Notes under the pieces: generated by a model | Databases searched by the model: none | The model's input: only the letters and a program-made list of their open reading frames with translations | What the model was told of the DNA's origin: nothing | Program-made: the position numbers and the translations under genes | Assembly: GCA_018433675.1 (NCBI GenBank) | Contig: JAHDQS010000014.1 | Coordinates: 1-64,000, forward strand | Source of the DNA: Clostridia bacterium | GTDB taxonomy: Bacteria > Bacillota > Peptococcia > DRI-13 > SM3-B62 | DNA: 64,000 nt | Reading direction: 5' to 3' | Shown: piece by piece, positions 36,020 through 44,777 of the stretch | Position numbering within the stretch: the first letter of the stretch is position 1 | Layout of the letters: each line of letters starts with the position of its first letter

Positions 36020-37073
36020 ACCAATCTGTCACCTTGCCGTATATTTCTGGATAAACGCTTCTGGCCATATATTCTATAGCTTCACAATAATAGGGTCCTG
36101 AGTTGTATAAATAGTATTCCTGAGGAAGATAGACCACGCGTCCTTCGGCAACTGCCTTAACTCCCTTCCAGGCGGGGCTGCCGGCAAAATTCTCCTCCAT
36201 GGTCTTTTTGGCCGCATCATTGTTGGAAATCATACTAGTCACCAAAACATAGTCCGGGTTCTTTTCCACAATGTACTCAATATCCAGCGGTGTGCTCTCA
36301 GAACCAATCGTATCCGGAGGGAGATCAGAAGCAATGTTATTAAGCTTTAGAATTTTTGCTACATCTCCGGCAATGCTGTTATCCAACTTAACCGAAAGGG
36401 ATTTTGAGGTCACATACAATATGACCACAGACTTATTCTCATCCGGCAGCTTAGCAACTATGTCTCCTTGCCTTTTTTCCAAGGCGGCGATTTTCTTTGC
36501 AGCCTGATCCTCCGCATTCAGTATTTTGCCAAAAACCTTGTACGTAGAAATAACATCATCATATCCCCGGATGTGAGTGTTGATTACCTTAAACCCCATA
36601 TCAGCCAGCTTTTTGGACTGCGTGGACTGAGTCCCCACCTGCGATATTATCAAGTCGGGCTGCTGCGCTATGACAGCCTCCATATCAATAGCATAAACTT
36701 TTCCGATACTCGGCAACCCGAGTATCTCTTCTTTATATTCGGGTATCAATTTAACATTTTCCGAAATATCAGACGTACAGACAGATTTACCACCGAGATC
36801 ATACCAAATATTCAAAGGCGTACCCGACAGCACGGCTGTCTTTAGAGGTTTTTCTTCAATCACAATTTCGTTTTTTAAATAGTCCGTTACCGTCAAGGGA
36901 TAACTTTCACCTGTAACCGTTATCGATTCTTCGTTGCCCTCCACCTTGTCGGCACCTTCTGTATTGCTTAAACCGCCGAGACCTGATGTACTACTGCAGC
37001 CTAGTAAACTAATTGCTAAGAAAACCAGCATTACAAAAACTAAAATCTTTTCAAATCCCTTTTTGCTTTTCAT
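36009..37073 (-). CDS. btuF: Corrinoid/iron-complex ABC transporter binding lipoprotein (BtuF/FepB-like)
   Basis: A 354-residue extracellular binding protein. Signal and lipobox end in ISLLGC (Cys26). The class III binding-protein fold is visible: TVTDYLKNEIVIEEKPLKTAVL at the start, LPSIGKVYAIDMEAVIAQQPDLIIS and EYIVEKNPDYVLV. First gene of the operon, 30 bases after a terminator hairpin controlled by a cobalamin riboswitch, which supports corrinoid uptake. It has AAAGGAAG upstream of the ATG. Confidence 0.9.
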   Translation of the reverse strand: MKSKKGFEKILVFVMLVFLAISLLGCSSTSGLGGLSNTEGADKVEGNEESITVTGESYPLTVTDYLKNEIVIEEKPLKTAVLSGTPLNIWYDLGGKSVCTSDISENVKLIPEYKEEILGLPSIGKVYAIDMEAVIAQQPDLIISQVGTQSTQSKKLADMGFKVINTHIRGYDDVISTYKVFGKILNAEDQAAKKIAALEKRQGDIVAKLPDENKSVVILYVTSKSLSVKLDNSIAGDVAKILKLNNIASDLPPDTIGSESTPLDIEYIVEKNPDYVLVTSMISNNDAAKKTMEENFAGSPAWKGVKAVAEGRVVYLPQEYYLYNSGPYYCEAIEYMARSVYPEIYGKVTDWYGK

Positions 37074-37100
37074 ACAAATCTTCCTTTCTGAAATAAAGTA

Positions 37101-37137
37101 AAAAATAAGAGTTCCTTAGTATTTCTAAGGAACTCTT
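37101..37137 (-). terminator. Riboswitch-controlled intrinsic terminator
   Basis: On the minus strand the 13-bp stem AAGAGTTCCTTAG/CTAAGGAACTCTT (37137-37107, loop of 5) is followed by ATTTTTT. Upstream, GAACTCT (near 37146-37152) can pair with AGAGTTC of the first arm, giving a competing antiterminator. This is the expression platform of the riboswitch. Confidence 0.88.
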
Positions 37138-37202
37138 CCCATCTTAGAGTTCTTCCCTAATAAACGAAACAACCCCCCTTCATTTATTGAGCACTACTTT
37201 CT

Positions 37203-37353
37203 CAAGGCAGGTCTCCTGACTCACGGCTTTTCCTCCTCCCTGCCTTCCCAGATTAATCCAGTGGCACCATGGGGATTTGTATCCGTTTACAGTGGTGGGT
37301 CCGTGCCGGATTCTCACCGGCTTCCCTCTTCACCCTCTAAAAGGGCACCTTGA
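37203..37353 (-). promoter_or_regulatory. Cobalamin riboswitch
   Basis: On the minus strand the standard elements appear in order: AAGGTGCCC, GAAGCCGGTGAGAATCCGGC, ACGGACCCACCACTGTAA, the conserved core ATGGTGCCACTGG, and the closing GTCAGGAGACCTGCCTT that pairs with the 5' end. It precedes btuF by about 130 bases with a terminator in between, so adenosyl- or other cobalamins should switch off the whole transporter-chelatase operon. Confidence 0.96.
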
Positions 37354-37410
37354 AATATATTAACTTATCATTGCCATTATAGACCAGAAAAAAAGAGTCT
37401 GTCAATTGAT

Positions 37411-38238
37411 TCATTCATTTATATATATTAACAACCTATGGGCTTTTTTAGCAAACGTAAATAAATTTGCTATTCCAAACATAATTCTTGTACCTGTGTT
37501 TACGCTATTTTTAGTTTCTTCATTTATTGTAAAATACCGCTCCTCAATGAATTTAATTCCCAAGTCCCGCTTTACGAGTTCCTGCGGATCATCAATGCCC
37601 CAATGAATCTTTGCACCTGTTTTCTTTAGCGATGGATGGTTTTTAGTGTTCTTTGCCGCCAAAACGCTGAAAGCGTCAAAAATCAAGGTATAACCACCAA
37701 TTCTCTCCTTAAGACGACTTAGCAGGGTTTTTATTTCTTCTTCCTTCAGGTACATGAACAGCCCTTCGGCAATAACGATATACTTCTTCTTTCCCCTTGG
37801 TATCTTTTCTATCCATTCAGGGTCAGTAACAGAAGAACCGATTAAATGATAATTATCCGTTTCCTGATAAAAATGTCTGCGAATAACAATAACCTCTTCA
37901 AAATCTACATCGTACCAGTCGACACTGCTGTTTTCTATTCTGTCATACCTGCTGTCGAGCCCACACCCCAAATGCAGAGCAACACTTTCACCACAGTCAT
38001 CTGCCAGATAGTCCTTGACGAAGTCATCGATCATTTTAGCCCTTATACACATCATGATATTCGTCTTTTCGGGAATCTTTAACGACTTGAAATCATAATC
38101 AATTTGTTTGACAACCTCTACAGCCTTCTTATCAACGAGCAACGGTACTTGCTTTTCGATTTCCTTTGCTTTGCCATATAGCGGAATCAATAATGTTTCT
38201 TTCTCTTCGGTCAAGACAACCTTATCCATTGTCTGCAC
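37411..38238 (-). CDS. LCMT-family SAM-dependent O-methyltransferase (copy 1)
   Basis: A 275-residue cytosolic methyltransferase of the leucine carboxyl methyltransferase/Tcmp family. The SAM-binding motif I is ALHLGCGLDSRYDRI, followed by VDWYDVDFEEVIVIRR, which is diagnostic of this family, and GLFMYLKEEEIK. Substrates are usually polyketide or small carboxylates but unknown here. A paralogue lies immediately upstream with 10 bases between, so the two are co-transcribed. They end next to the cobalamin riboswitch but are not under its control. Confidence 0.9.
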   Translation of the reverse strand: MQTMDKVVLTEEKETLLIPLYGKAKEIEKQVPLLVDKKAVEVVKQIDYDFKSLKIPEKTNIMMCIRAKMIDDFVKDYLADDCGESVALHLGCGLDSRYDRIENSSVDWYDVDFEEVIVIRRHFYQETDNYHLIGSSVTDPEWIEKIPRGKKKYIVIAEGLFMYLKEEEIKTLLSRLKERIGGYTLIFDAFSVLAAKNTKNHPSLKKTGAKIHWGIDDPQELVKRDLGIKFIEERYFTINEETKNSVNTGTRIMFGIANLFTFAKKAHRLLIYINE

Positions 38239-38248
38239 TCCTAACTAG

Positions 38249-39079
38249 TTAATTTACGCCTTTTCTAATTCTTAAATGAACCAGATACTGAGCCTTAAAA
38301 ACATCCGACATGAAAGTTCCGATTTTGCTTTTGGTGCTCAAATATTTTCTCGCATCTTTAAACAGCGGAAACTCCCCAATTAATTCTACCCTGCTGTCCC
38401 ATTGCAGGATTTCCTTAGCGCTTTTAAGTCCCCATTTCAGAAACAGCTTTTCATCCATTCCGCTGTTTTTGAGGACCATTTTATTGGCCATTTTGATACC
38501 AAGGGGCGAACTCGCATCAAATACTATTTCGCTCCTTGGATATGAGTCGGCTAATTTATTAATAAAGCCTTTGACTTCGTATTCCGTGAAGTAGTAGAGC
38601 AAACCGGCCGCAATGAACATAATGTTTTCTGACTTTTTAACTTGGTCGAACCATTTATAATCTAGAAAAGAAGAAGCGATAAACCTTCTCCTGTCATTTT
38701 CCTGAATGAATTTTTTTCTAAACTCTATAACATCAGGCAAATCCAGATCGTACCAGCCAATGGTTCCGTTATCGACCCTTTCGAAAGTTGTATCACAACC
38801 GCAGCCAATATTGACAATCGTTGCTTGAGGATACCTTGCAATATATCCCATGATTATTTTATCAATCAATAAGCTGCGCATAACCCATCCCAATTGGCTA
38901 ATCTCACTGAGGTTCTTAGTAGTTTCGGAGAAATCATAATCGATCCTGTCGATAATCTCTCTTGCAGTCCGATCGATCAGCAATGGCTCTTCTTTTTGAC
39001 TCTCCACGGCACGCCCCCACAAGGGGAGAAGAAGTGTCTCTTGCACATCACCCAGTTCAACCGTATATTTTTCTGACAT
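38249..39079 (-). CDS. LCMT-family SAM-dependent O-methyltransferase (copy 2)
   Basis: A 276-residue paralogue of the gene downstream. The ATG at 39079 has AGGGAGGA upstream; a frame reaching 39136 would overlap the CDF gene. Motif I reads IVNIGCGCDTTFERV, then IGWYDLDLPDVIEFRK and GLLYYFTEYEVK. Divergence between the copies is considerable, so they probably act on different substrates or as a pair. Its start abuts the stop of the CDF exporter (39081), consistent with one transcription unit. Confidence 0.9.
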   Translation of the reverse strand: MSEKYTVELGDVQETLLLPLWGRAVESQKEEPLLIDRTAREIIDRIDYDFSETTKNLSEISQLGWVMRSLLIDKIIMGYIARYPQATIVNIGCGCDTTFERVDNGTIGWYDLDLPDVIEFRKKFIQENDRRRFIASSFLDYKWFDQVKKSENIMFIAAGLLYYFTEYEVKGFINKLADSYPRSEIVFDASSPLGIKMANKMVLKNSGMDEKLFLKWGLKSAKEILQWDSRVELIGEFPLFKDARKYLSTKSKIGTFMSDVFKAQYLVHLRIRKGVN

Positions 39080-39080
39080 A

Positions 39081-39986
39081 TTAAAAATCCTCCCTTTTTC
39101 GACAAGGCTCCACATGCACCATGACCTCACAGACATCAGCTACGGTTTCGATCGCCTTTATTTTTACCCGTTCAGCAATATCATGTCCTGCTTCAACCGT
39201 AATCTTAGGATCCACTTCAATATCCATATCAATGAAAAGAAACTGCCCCACATACCTGCCCTTTATCATTGGTATTGAAGCAACACCTTCTGTGTTAGTG
39301 ACCTCTTCTCTAATGGACCTGATTTTCTCATCCTCCGGCGAGCTATCCATCAATCCATGGAAGGAACGCGCCAAAACATCATATGCCACCTTAAATATCA
39401 GGCAAGCAACGGCCACTCCGGCTATCGGATCGAGATACTCGAGATAACTAATACCCAGCCTGCTGCCAACAATACCACCGAGAATACCCAAAAAAGCAGC
39501 CACCGAAGAAAACGCATCGGAACGATGGTGCCACGCATCCGCTATGATCGCTTCGCTGTTGATTCTCTTCCCGGCGTTAAAACTTATCCTATACATTGTT
39601 TCTTTTACTATTATGGATATAACGGCTGCAACCAAAGCCAGAAATGTAGGAGTCCCAAAAGAATGATCAACGATTGACTCCGTAATATTTTTGATGATTG
39701 AAACAGCCGCAAATATAAGCAGCACACCTACAATACCTGCAGAAATGGATTCCATCTTGCCATGACCGTAAGGGTGCTCACTATCGGCGGGTTTCTTAGC
39801 AATTCTTATCCCAACAAGCACGACTGAAGTTGCAACAATGTCCGAAGCCGAATGCAAGGCATCGGCAAGCATGGCTTTACTGTTCCCAAATATGCCGGCT
39901 AACAGCTTAAACAAACTTAACAAGATATTTCCGACAATACACGCGATAACCACCTTTTCACCATAGCTGTAATCTATTCTTTCCAA
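39081..39986 (-). CDS. Cation diffusion facilitator (CDF) metal exporter
   Basis: A 301-residue transporter exporting a divalent metal such as Zn, Fe, Mn or Co against protons. The TTG at 39986 has AAGGGAGGG 6-7 bases upstream, whereas the ATG at 40010 has no such site; the longer form is 309 residues. Six transmembrane helices carry the metal site motifs HSASD (TM2, in LADALHSASDIV) and HHRSD (TM5, in ADAWHHRSDAF), followed by the cytoplasmic dimerisation domain with ending VMVHVEPC. It is the first gene before two methyltransferases. Confidence 0.93.
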   Translation of the reverse strand: MERIDYSYGEKVVIACIVGNILLSLFKLLAGIFGNSKAMLADALHSASDIVATSVVLVGIRIAKKPADSEHPYGHGKMESISAGIVGVLLIFAAVSIIKNITESIVDHSFGTPTFLALVAAVISIIVKETMYRISFNAGKRINSEAIIADAWHHRSDAFSSVAAFLGILGGIVGSRLGISYLEYLDPIAGVAVACLIFKVAYDVLARSFHGLMDSSPEDEKIRSIREEVTNTEGVASIPMIKGRYVGQFLFIDMDIEVDPKITVEAGHDIAERVKIKAIETVADVCEVMVHVEPCRKREDF

Positions 39987-40022
39987 GACTCGCCCTCCCT
40001 TCGGCCTCATAAAACCACGGTA

Positions 40023-40874
40023 CTAATTGAACCTCTTTAAATCCTCTGCCTGAAAATTCCATTCGGGCGTGTTCAGCACATCCCCAAAATCCAAAGGGTA
40101 CCAAGGACTTATAGCCTTATCGTCAGGGTTTTTCAAGATATGTATGTCCTGAGCCGGCATATAGCTTTGGGCCAACATGAAGACCTTTTCTCCGGTCTTT
40201 TGGTCCTCGGCCATATCCACCACGATAACACAATGCCCCGGGCTTCCCCCTTGAATGAAAACGTCGCCAATCCGCATATCGGCTAACTCTACCGATCTTA
40301 GCTCTTTACTCAAAGAAAGAGTCCCGGCGTAAGCAAATACCATGTCTAAATATTTCCTGAAATCCTTATATTCGGTTGAAGGCGCGGCGCTTCTCACCCA
40401 GTTGACCGAATTGCCCTCAACCTTTATTCTGTAACCTTCCCTCCATTTGGAATATTCGGCATTGAAGCCACTGGTAAAATTAAAACGAATTTCATCGTAC
40501 CTCTTCTTCTCAAACAAGTACTTAGCCCGCAATCTCATAACGGCATCGGCACATTGCTGCAAATCACGTTCGCCGACATCTAAGTCTATCACCGCTTCAT
40601 ATACTTCCCGTCCTTTGATTCCTCCGTTATAATACCTTACTTTTGCTCCGAATGGTTTCAAAGGCAAGTTTTGCAAGTATTCTCCAAAAGAATGGTCTTC
40701 GGCATCAACCCTCTCGTATCCTTCAGGTGCTGAAAACCTTTCCTTCAATATGTTCGCCTCTTGATTCACTTTTAGTACATCCCCATTAACACTCGGATCC
40801 GCTTCAGACATTTGAACCGAACAACCGCTCAAGATTAAAACAGAAGCTAACATCCAGCCCCAGAAGCATTTCAT
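40023..40874 (-). CDS. DUF4846 lipoprotein
   Basis: A 283-residue lipoprotein with lipobox LILSGC soon after the ATG at 40874 (an in-frame GTG at 40889 lies inside the AAGAAGG ribosome site). The region GYERVDAEDHSFGEYLQNLPLKP and the later GSPGHCVIVVDMA with ISPWYPLDFG near the end match the DUF4846 family as I remember it. The His in GSPGHCVIV and the conserved acidic residues recall NlpC-like folds, but no function is known. Confidence 0.85.
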   Translation of the reverse strand: MKCFWGWMLASVLILSGCSVQMSEADPSVNGDVLKVNQEANILKERFSAPEGYERVDAEDHSFGEYLQNLPLKPFGAKVRYYNGGIKGREVYEAVIDLDVGERDLQQCADAVMRLRAKYLFEKKRYDEIRFNFTSGFNAEYSKWREGYRIKVEGNSVNWVRSAAPSTEYKDFRKYLDMVFAYAGTLSLSKELRSVELADMRIGDVFIQGGSPGHCVIVVDMAEDQKTGEKVFMLAQSYMPAQDIHILKNPDDKAISPWYPLDFGDVLNTPEWNFQAEDLKRFN

Positions 40875-41063
40875 TCTGCCAGCAACCACCCTTCTTAAAA
40901 CTGCCGTAGCATGACCTTCATATAATTTATGGTATTATCTATCATATTTGCCTTGATATTATAATATCATACATTGATTCACAACGCTCAGCAACTCTCA
41001 CATCGGCATTTTTGTAACTCATGAACTAAAAGCACAAATACCTTTAAGGAAAGGAGTTTCCTA

Positions 41064-41114
41064 ATGAGAAGAAGAATAATAAGCATAGATGAAAAAAGAC
41101 GGGAGAATAATTGA
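41064..41114 (+). CDS. Possible 16-codon leader ORF
   Basis: ATG at 41064 is preceded by AAAGGAG at good spacing and opens MRRRIISIDEKRRENN, stopping 3 bases before the DUF1294 start. It could serve translational coupling, or be chance. Confidence 0.25.
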   Translation: MRRRIISIDEKRRENN

Positions 41115-41117
41115 CGA

Positions 41118-41390
41118 ATGACGATAAAACTTTTACTGATAATCAATATCTTGGCCCTCTTAATAATGGGACTCGACAAAATGAAGGCTTGTTTTGGATG
41201 GTGGAGAATTCCCGAAACCATCCTCCTTTTGTTGGCATTAACCTTCGGAGCAGGCGGAATTCTTGCCGGGATGCTCCTTTTTCGCCATAAAATCAGAAAG
41301 CCAAAGTTTTATATTACCGTACCGCTGCTTTTCATCTTAAATATAGTCTGCCTTTATTACCTCGGCGACACCTTGACTCGCTTCCCTTGA
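41118..41390 (+). CDS. DUF1294 small membrane protein
   Basis: A 90-residue protein with three hydrophobic segments and the DUF1294 signatures MGLDKMKACFGWWRIPE and LLALTFGAGGILAGMLLFRHKIRKPKF. Function unknown; the family is widespread in Firmicutes and sometimes fused to cold-shock domains. The YibE/F gene follows on the same strand after 54 bases. Confidence 0.9.
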   Translation: MTIKLLLIINILALLIMGLDKMKACFGWWRIPETILLLLALTFGAGGILAGMLLFRHKIRKPKFYITVPLLFILNIVCLYYLGDTLTRFP

Positions 41391-41444
41391 AAAGATAATA
41401 TTGAATTGTTCATGTCTTTTTCTGTAAGAAGGGATTGATAGCCA

Positions 41445-42611
41445 ATGCGTCGCCTAGCAGCTTATCTCATATGTGCAGTCCTTGTTTGCACCGGTTATAT
41501 TTACAGCAACACCCTCCAAGTCGAGCAGCAATACGAATCGGAAACTATAGCCAAAGGTATTATCTTGGACATTCAAGAGATAGAATCTGAGGAAGAATCG
41601 GTTGTCTTTGATGATGAAAAGCAATGGCTCGCCTACCTTAAGATAACAACCGGACCCTACAAAGGACGTACCCTTGATACCGTCCACTATTCAGGCGGCA
41701 ATCCCGCTTACAGTTTTGAAGTTTACCCGGACGATGAGGTAATCTTAAGTCTAGAAGTCGAAGATTTTGTCCTAAAGGGTGCCTATATTTCCGACATTTC
41801 CCGGGACAAGTATCTCAAATGGATGCTTGCAATTTTTATGGCTTCAATCCTGCTTATCGGCGCCCGCCAGGGAGTGAAAACGATTTTCTCATTGCTCATA
41901 ACCGTAGGCTCTGTCATTAAGATACTTTTACCTGCCATTTTGGCAGGTAAAAACCCCATTGTCATTACTATCCTAATCTGTATTGGTATCACCATTGTGA
42001 CACATATGCTGATTACAGGATTCACAAAAAAATCCCTCGCCGCTATTGCCGGTACAACGATGGGAATAGTAATTGGAGGACTTCTGGCCAAATATGTTAT
42101 CACGCTTGGTCGTATCAGCGGTTTGGGTTCTGAAGAAAGCAGACTTTTCTTTTTCAGTTTTGCCGAAGGCAAAATGGATATAACCGGTATACTCTTTGCA
42201 GGCATTGTCATCGGCTCCCTTGGAGCCGTCATGGATGTAGCCATGTCAATCGCTTCCAGCATTACTGAGATTCATTCAGCAAATCGTAAGCTTTCCTTTA
42301 GTCAATTGGTAAAGAGTGGTCTCAATGTAGGCCGGGACATCATCGGAACAATGGCCAACACCCTGATCCTGGCTTACACCGGCAGCGCCTTGCCTTTAAT
42401 GCTCCTGATATTTGCCAACAATATACCTTTCCTGAAATATATCAACCTCGATATGATAGCTACAGAAATTATCCGTGCCCTCTCGGGCAGCATCGGCCTG
42501 TTTCTGGCAGTTCCGTTCACCGCCTTGGTCAGCGCCGTTCTTTATAAGCCTTTCTTTCTGAAAAATACCAAAGCAGAACAAGCCGACCCATCCGAAGATC
42601 ATCTGTTTTAA
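41445..42611 (+). CDS. YibE/F-family membrane protein, second copy
   Basis: A 388-residue protein with a signal-like N-terminus, an external domain (GPYKGRTLDTVHYSGGNPAY) and eight transmembrane helices. Motifs ILLIGARQGVKTIFSLL, IVIGSLGAVMDVAMSIASSI and GLNVGRDIIGTMANTLILAYTG are the same as in the protein at 24791-25900. The first domain is not identical in detail, suggesting distinct ligands. The stop overlaps the end of the convergent M28 peptidase gene by 4 bases. Confidence 0.93.
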   Translation: MRRLAAYLICAVLVCTGYIYSNTLQVEQQYESETIAKGIILDIQEIESEEESVVFDDEKQWLAYLKITTGPYKGRTLDTVHYSGGNPAYSFEVYPDDEVILSLEVEDFVLKGAYISDISRDKYLKWMLAIFMASILLIGARQGVKTIFSLLITVGSVIKILLPAILAGKNPIVITILICIGITIVTHMLITGFTKKSLAAIAGTTMGIVIGGLLAKYVITLGRISGLGSEESRLFFFSFAEGKMDITGILFAGIVIGSLGAVMDVAMSIASSITEIHSANRKLSFSQLVKSGLNVGRDIIGTMANTLILAYTGSALPLMLLIFANNIPFLKYINLDMIATEIIRALSGSIGLFLAVPFTALVSAVLYKPFFLKNTKAEQADPSEDHLF

Positions 42612-43648
42612 TAGGCAAACAACTCTCCCAACTCAGGCAAGGTGACCATTTCCAAAACAAACTCTCCTAGAGAGGCCATTTTAGCATAGTTTAAATCCTC
42701 AGGCACATCGAGGTGGGTATGATTGTTCTTCAGCCAGTTTTTAGCCAAAAAGGTTACGGCCGGTATCCTTTCATCCCAAAAGGGCCGGTGATCGCTGCTG
42801 TGCAGTCTATCTTCCTGCCCTGCCAATACAAGGGCGGAGTAATTCGCTATTTTTCTGACGGCAAGCCACTCCGGCAACCTTGCCAAATCATGGGCCCAAA
42901 AAACAAAATCCTTCTTTTCCCCGCTGCCAATACTGTCAAGGTTAATATTCATCCCCAGCTTATCTTTTGGTATCAGAGGATTCTGAAGAAAATGCCGCGA
43001 TCCGAGTAAACCCATCTCCTCCGCGCTCCAAAAAGCAATTAGGACAGAGTAAGGCAAAGCAGAATCCCCCTGGCAAAGTAACCTGGTTATTTCCAAAAGG
43101 GTTGCCACTCCCGAAGCATTATCATTCGCCCCGGGATATAGCTCGTCCTGCCATACACCCAAATGATCCAAGTGAGCCGATAATACCACATATTTATCAG
43201 GGAAAAGTTTCCCTTCTATCAACCCTAAAACATTCTCAGCAGACTGCTGGGAATTGTTATTTGTTCTGTAAAAAACAGCTCTTTTGTCTTTCATCATCAA
43301 AGCCATCTCCGGTATCAAAAAGCTTTGAAAAAAGGTTCCCTGATCACCGCAGGGTTCCACTCCCATTCTTTTTAATTGCTGGGCTAAATATTTACAGGTT
43401 GCGGCTTCTCCGCTTGTACCGGCTCGTCGTCCGCCAAAGCTTTTTTTTGTCAGAACTTGTACATGTTCCCTCAGTTTCTCCCATTCTATCCGTGTCCCTT
43501 TTTGTTCTCCTTCTTCTACAACCTCACGTTCTCCTTTAGTACCGCTATCCTTAAGATTAAGAAAGCCGGCCAAAGACAAGCAACCAACGGCACTTGCTCC
43601 GACCGCCAGGGATATGAACTCTCTGCGGGTCATCTTCATCCGATTCAT
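42608..43648 (-). CDS. M28-family metallopeptidase with Tat-like signal
   Basis: A 346-residue exported zinc aminopeptidase. The N-terminus has a Tat-like motif (TRREFISLAVGASAVG) followed by a possible lipobox LSLAG without Cys. Zinc ligands are visible: His and Asp in SAHLDHLG, Asp in GANDNASGV, the catalytic Glu pair in AEEMGLLGS, Asp in NLDSIGSG and the final His in SSDHRPFW. Probably releases N-terminal residues from peptides outside the cell. It stands alone, convergent with the YibE/F gene. Confidence 0.93.
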   Translation of the reverse strand: MNRMKMTRREFISLAVGASAVGCLSLAGFLNLKDSGTKGEREVVEEGEQKGTRIEWEKLREHVQVLTKKSFGGRRAGTSGEAATCKYLAQQLKRMGVEPCGDQGTFFQSFLIPEMALMMKDKRAVFYRTNNNSQQSAENVLGLIEGKLFPDKYVVLSAHLDHLGVWQDELYPGANDNASGVATLLEITRLLCQGDSALPYSVLIAFWSAEEMGLLGSRHFLQNPLIPKDKLGMNINLDSIGSGEKKDFVFWAHDLARLPEWLAVRKIANYSALVLAGQEDRLHSSDHRPFWDERIPAVTFLAKNWLKNNHTHLDVPEDLNYAKMASLGEFVLEMVTLPELGELFAY

Positions 43649-43721
43649 CCCTTCTTCCCTTAACCTTGACTCTCATCTATATTCTACAGCCGGGTACACC
43701 TCTCCTTTGCATAACCAAATA

Positions 43722-44777
43722 TTAATTATCCTTTATCGTCACAGCTCTTACTATATCGATCGAAACCTCCGCCCCAAGTTCGTATAGGTTCCTCGTGTCG
43801 GTCTGAACGTATAGCACCCTTTTTCCTGCTATTATTTCATAATCAATAGCATTGCCCCGGTATGTGGCCTTAGCAACCGTGCCAATTATCTCCCCTTTCC
43901 CACTTTTTATAATTACATCTTCAGGGCGAACGCTCAGCAGGTTTTCTTTATTCCGGAATTCATTTTTGTTTTTATTTTCCGCGGCTCTGACCGCCCTTCT
44001 CCATAACTTGCTTTCCGTAAGATCATCCAAACTTTCGGAAATGAAATTGGCAGTTCCTATGAACCCTGCAACAAACTGTGTCACAGGGTATTTATATACC
44101 TCCTCCACGGCACCGACCTGTTCGATTCGTCCCTTGTTCATGACCGCTATCCTGTCAGCCATACCCATAGCTTCGTGTTGATCATGCGTCACATGCACTA
44201 TCGTCAGGCGCAATTCTTGCTGTATCTTCTTGATCTCCCTCTGCATTTTCTCCTTCATCTTAGCATCAAGGTTTGATAAGGACTCGTCGAAAAGCAGCAG
44301 GTCCGGCCTTATTACAAGAGCCCGGGCCAAGGCAACACGCTGCTGCTCCCCACCGCTCAATTCATGAGGGTAACGCTTCTGTTTACCCTCAAGCCGCACC
44401 ATTTCCATTGTTTCCTTCACTATCTTTTCGCATTTGCTTTTTTCTACCCCCCGCACACGCAGGGCGTAAGATATGTTCTGCCAAACGTTATAATGGGGCC
44501 AAAGGGCATAATTTTGAAAAACCATCGCTATTTTGCGTTTCTCGGGCAAAACAGAAATATTTCTTTCAACAGACAATAACGTCCTTCCTGCCAGAACAAC
44601 ACTTCCCTTTTCTGCTCCCGTCAATCCGGCAATTATTTGTAAGAGCGTGGTTTTACCGCATCCACTTGGTCCCACTACCGCCAGTATTTCTCCTTTGTTG
44701 ATTTTTAAACCTAAATCGTTGATAACGATTTCTTTCCCGTATTTCTTGCTGAGATTAGCTATTTCAGCTTGGATCAT
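43722..44777 (-). CDS. Ferric-iron-type ABC importer ATPase (FbpC-like)
   Basis: A 351-residue ATPase from the ATG at 44777, which has AAAGGAGG 7 bases upstream. Walker A GPSGCGKTT, signature LSGGEQQ, Walker B LLLFDESLSNLD (Ser for the usual Pro) and switch His in VTHDQHE, followed by a TOBE-type C-terminal domain (LLSVRPEDVII). It belongs to the FbpC/PotA/CysA class. Its start overlaps the permease end by 14 bases. The FbpABC order next to FeoB and a DtxR regulator makes iron the likely substrate; phosphonate or thiamine transport is an alternative for this class. Confidence 0.9.
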   Translation of the reverse strand: MIQAEIANLSKKYGKEIVINDLGLKINKGEILAVVGPSGCGKTTLLQIIAGLTGAEKGSVVLAGRTLLSVERNISVLPEKRKIAMVFQNYALWPHYNVWQNISYALRVRGVEKSKCEKIVKETMEMVRLEGKQKRYPHELSGGEQQRVALARALVIRPDLLLFDESLSNLDAKMKEKMQREIKKIQQELRLTIVHVTHDQHEAMGMADRIAVMNKGRIEQVGAVEEVYKYPVTQFVAGFIGTANFISESLDDLTESKLWRRAVRAAENKNKNEFRNKENLLSVRPEDVIIKSGKGEIIGTVAKATYRGNAIDYEIIAGKRVLYVQTDTRNLYELGAEVSIDIVRAVTIKDN

